Positions 4,596-7,009 of a stretch of 7,009 bases of DNA are shown here, one piece after another. The DNA comes from an uncultured Pseudomonadales bacterium. Its GTDB lineage: Bacteria > Pseudomonadota > Gammaproteobacteria > Pseudomonadales > Cellvibrionaceae. Each line of letters starts with the position of its first letter. The first letter of the stretch is position 1. The notes under the pieces were generated by a model that had not been told where the DNA came from, searched no databases, and worked only from the letters and a program-made list of their open reading frames with translations. The stretch lies in contig CALIUX010000016.1 in assembly GCA_938048505.1 (NCBI GenBank), forward strand, positions 1 through 7,009. Reading direction: 5' to 3'. The position numbers and the translations under genes are program-made.

Positions 4596-6875
4596 ATGTT
4601 GAGCAAAGAACTGGAAACAACATTAAATACGGCATTCAAAGGGGCTCGTTCAAAGCGTCATGAATTCATGACCGTTGAGCATCTCTTACTGGCATTGCTT
4701 GATAATGAATCAGCATCGGCCGTATTGCGCTCATGTGGTGCCAATTTGAGTGCGTTGCGCCAAGAGCTGCTCGAATTTGTCGATTCTACAACGCCCCTTA
4801 TTCCAGAGGCAGATGAGCAGCGTGAGACACAACCGACCTTAGGTTTTCAGCGCGTATTACAGCGTGCGGTCTTTCACGTTCAATCGTCAGGCAAAAACGA
4901 AGTAACGGGTGCCAATGTCTTAGTTGCGATTTTTAGTGAGCAAGAAAGCCAAGCGGTTTATTACCTCAAGCAACAAAGTATTGCGCGGATCGATGTCGTC
5001 AATTACATCACCCACGGCATTACCAAAGTATCTGGCGGTACCCAAAGTGATCATGGTGGTGATGCGCCGCATGAACACCAAGAAGGGGATAGCCTGAATG
5101 CACCCGGTGGTGAAGGGGTAACACAAGATCCTCTTGAGGCTTATGCAACAAATCTAAACGTGCAAGCCGAAGAGGGCCGCATTGATCCACTGGTTGGCCG
5201 CGATCAAGAAGTCGAGCGCGTTGTACAAATTTTGGCGCGCCGCCGTAAAAATAATCCACTGTTAGTGGGCGAAAGCGGGGTGGGTAAAACCGCCATAGCA
5301 GAAGGGCTTGCCAAAAAGATTATTGACGGCACCATACCTGAAGTCCTCGAAGGTAGCGTTGTATATTCCCTCGACTTAGGCGCATTGTTGGCTGGCACAA
5401 AATACCGTGGTGACTTTGAAAAACGTTTTAAAGCATTACTCGCTGAGCTAAAAAAGCGCGACAAAGCGGTTTTATTTATTGATGAAATTCATACCATCAT
5501 TGGTGCCGGTGCTGCATCCGGTGGCGTGATGGATGCCTCGAACCTGCTTAAACCACTATTAACCAATGGCGAGCTACGTTGTATTGGTTCGACCACTTTT
5601 CAAGAATACCGAGGCATTTTTGACAAAGACCGCGCATTGTCGCGTCGTTTTCAAAAAATTGATGTCGAAGAGCCATCAGTTGATGATACCTACCGTATTC
5701 TTAAAGGCCTTAAAAGCCGCTTTGAAGAGCACCACAACCTTAAATATACCGACAGCGCATTAAAGACTGCTTCAGAGCTGGCCAGTAAATACATTACTGA
5801 CCGTTTTATGCCTGATAAAGCAATTGACGTGGTCGATGAGGCCGGTGCGTATCAGCAGTTAATGCCGGCTAACAAACGTAAAAAACAAATTGGCGTAAAA
5901 GATATTGAAGAGGTGATTGCTAAAATTGCCCGCATTCCGCCCAAAACCGTTTCATCATCCGATAAAGACCTTCTGCTTAAATTAGAAGACACTTTACGCA
6001 TGACTGTATTTGGTCAAGAACAAGCGGTTGAAGCGGTTTCTTCTGCCATTAAATTATCGCGTGCGGGCTTGGTATCGGGTGATAAACCCGTAGGCTCCTT
6101 TTTGTTTGCTGGCCCAACGGGTGTGGGTAAAACAGAATTATGTAAGCAATTAGCCGGCGCATTGGGTGTAGAGTTACTGCGCTTTGATATGTCTGAATAT
6201 ATGGAGCGCCATACGGTTTCCCGTTTAATTGGTGCGCCACCGGGTTATGTAGGGTTTGATCAAGGCGGGCTATTAACCGATGCCGTAACCAAACAACCGC
6301 ACAGTGTTGTATTGCTTGATGAAATCGAAAAAGCACACCCTGATGTGTTTAATCTTTTGCTGCAAGTGATGGATCACGGAAAGTTAACCGATAACAACGG
6401 CCGCTCTGCTGATTTTAGAAATGTTATTTTAATCATGACAACCAATGCGGGCGCAGAAGTATCGAGTCGAGCCTCCATTGGCTTTACTCAGCAAGATCAT
6501 TCTACCGATGCAATGGAAATGATTAAAAAAGGCTTTTCACCTGAATTCCGTAATCGTCTCGATAGCATTATTCAGTTTGGCGGTCTCAGTCTGGATGTAA
6601 TCGAAACCGTGGTAGATAAATTCTTAACCGAATTGCAAACTCAACTGGACGATAAAAAAGTACAGCTAGATGTAACTGACGAAGCCCGCAAATGGCTCGC
6701 ATCAAATGGTTATGATGAAAAAATGGGCGCAAGACCGATGGCACGTATTATTCAGAATGAGATTAAAAAGCCATTGGCAGAGTTGGTGTTGTTTGGGCAG
6801 CTTTCAGAGAAGGGTGGTACGGTTAAGGTTGAGCTTAAGGATGATGCGTTGGTTTTGGAACCTGAGGAAGGGTGA
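4596..6875 (+). CDS. clpA: ClpA, AAA+ unfoldase of the ClpAP protease
   Basis: ClpA is the hexameric ATPase that unfolds substrates and threads them into ClpP. From the ATG at 4596 the product is 759 aa, about the family length (758 in E. coli), with the expected start MLSKELE. AAGGTG (4584-4589) gives a good ribosome site 6 nt before this ATG. An in-frame GTG at 4587 lies within that site and is less likely. Domains: an N-terminal ClpS-binding double repeat (about 1-145); a polar linker rich in Gly, His and Glu (about 146-178); D1 with Walker A GESGVGKT (225-232), pore loop KYRG (269-272) and Walker B VLFIDE (292-297); D2 with Walker A GPTGVGKT (506-513), pore loop GYVG (550-553) and Walker B VVLLDE (571-576). 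IGF (628-630) is the ClpP-docking tripeptide, equivalent to IGL in E. coli. All key residues are intact. Confidence 0.98.
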   Translation: MLSKELETTLNTAFKGARSKRHEFMTVEHLLLALLDNESASAVLRSCGANLSALRQELLEFVDSTTPLIPEADEQRETQPTLGFQRVLQRAVFHVQSSGKNEVTGANVLVAIFSEQESQAVYYLKQQSIARIDVVNYITHGITKVSGGTQSDHGGDAPHEHQEGDSLNAPGGEGVTQDPLEAYATNLNVQAEEGRIDPLVGRDQEVERVVQILARRRKNNPLLVGESGVGKTAIAEGLAKKIIDGTIPEVLEGSVVYSLDLGALLAGTKYRGDFEKRFKALLAELKKRDKAVLFIDEIHTIIGAGAASGGVMDASNLLKPLLTNGELRCIGSTTFQEYRGIFDKDRALSRRFQKIDVEEPSVDDTYRILKGLKSRFEEHHNLKYTDSALKTASELASKYITDRFMPDKAIDVVDEAGAYQQLMPANKRKKQIGVKDIEEVIAKIARIPPKTVSSSDKDLLLKLEDTLRMTVFGQEQAVEAVSSAIKLSRAGLVSGDKPVGSFLFAGPTGVGKTELCKQLAGALGVELLRFDMSEYMERHTVSRLIGAPPGYVGFDQGGLLTDAVTKQPHSVVLLDEIEKAHPDVFNLLLQVMDHGKLTDNNGRSADFRNVILIMTTNAGAEVSSRASIGFTQQDHSTDAMEMIKKGFSPEFRNRLDSIIQFGGLSLDVIETVVDKFLTELQTQLDDKKVQLDVTDEARKWLASNGYDEKMGARPMARIIQNEIKKPLAELVLFGQLSEKGGTVKVELKDDALVLEPEEG

Positions 6876-7009
6876 TTTAGCTCTTTGGTTGTTTACTTGA
6901 AAAGCGAGCTTTAAAGAAAGAAATCTTGAGGGCTTGTCTCCGAGTCAAACTATCGTTATCAAAAAAACCTTCAAATCGACTTCTCGGTCTCTTGCGGCCA
7001 AGTAGTCGA
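6876..7009. other. Unassigned tail downstream of clpA
   Basis: No gene can be named in these 134 bp. In related genomes infA usually follows clpA in convergent orientation, but no IF-1 C-terminus was found here in the three minus-strand frames. One minus-strand frame is open from the window edge to a TAA at 6877-6879 (43 codons). Its product is rich in Arg, Lys, Ser and Phe and contains RLLGRKRPRSRF; I do not recognise it. No hairpin with a T-run follows clpA. An imperfect inverted repeat with CGACT/AGTCG arms lies at about 6977-7008. Confidence 0.4.

Noticed and set aside
5020..5464. Minus-strand open frames inside clpA
   Set aside because: They are antisense to conserved ClpA coding sequence, with arginine- or serine-rich shadow peptides.
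6479..6487. IGF instead of IGL in the ClpP-binding loop of ClpA
   Set aside because: The ClpP-docking tripeptide tolerates Phe or Leu at the third position in Clp ATPases, so this is normal variation.
6876..6920. Rho-independent terminator after clpA
   Set aside because: AGCTC/GAGCT arms exist but are 5 bp, widely spaced and followed by A-rich rather than T-rich sequence.
6977..7009. Mobile-element end at the right edge
   Set aside because: The CGACT/AGTCG arms are short and the partner sequence is outside the window, so no element can be supported.

Overview
This 7-kb window reads as core chromosome of a gammaproteobacterium. The gene set (hflD, mnmA, nudJ, rluE, cspD, clpS, clpA) and its order follow a neighbourhood known from Escherichia, Shewanella and Pseudomonas. 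The ClpS sequence looks more Pseudomonas-like than enteric, and base composition is moderate (about 45% G+C by eye). A marine Pseudomonas-related or Cellvibrio-related lineage would fit, but that is inference.

Layout. A complete tRNA-Arg(CCU) with encoded CCA lies on the minus strand at the left edge (1-75). After a 200-bp spacer with a five-unit 14-bp tandem repeat come four minus-strand genes. In transcription order they are rluE (start 3445), nudJ, mnmA and hflD (stop 277). rluE and nudJ overlap by one base; nudJ and mnmA are 47 bp apart; mnmA and hflD are separated by 159 bp of AT-rich DNA carrying two more short-period repeat arrays. A good promoter candidate sits 30-60 bp before rluE. 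Further right, cspD (minus) and clpS-clpA (plus) diverge from a 250-bp control region. The last 134 bp after clpA hold no gene I can name.

Function. The left cluster is mostly RNA modification and metabolite housekeeping: RluE makes a pseudouridine in 23S rRNA, NudJ hydrolyses nucleotide and thiamine-precursor phosphates, MnmA 2-thiolates tRNA wobble uridines, and HflD is a peripheral membrane protein known from lambda lysogeny control. The right cluster is stress and proteolysis: CspD is a stationary-phase cold-shock-domain protein, ClpA is the unfoldase of ClpAP, and ClpS delivers N-degron substrates to ClpA.

I found no defence system, mobile element or clearly novel gene. The most unusual signals are non-coding: three degenerate arrays with 14-16 bp periods in the spacers around hflD, a 15-bp duplication in the nudJ tail, dyads overlapping the rluE and cspD promoters, an inverted repeat ahead of clpS, and two departures from usual gene order (no icd between rluE and cspD, and a tRNA gene rather than purB after hflD).
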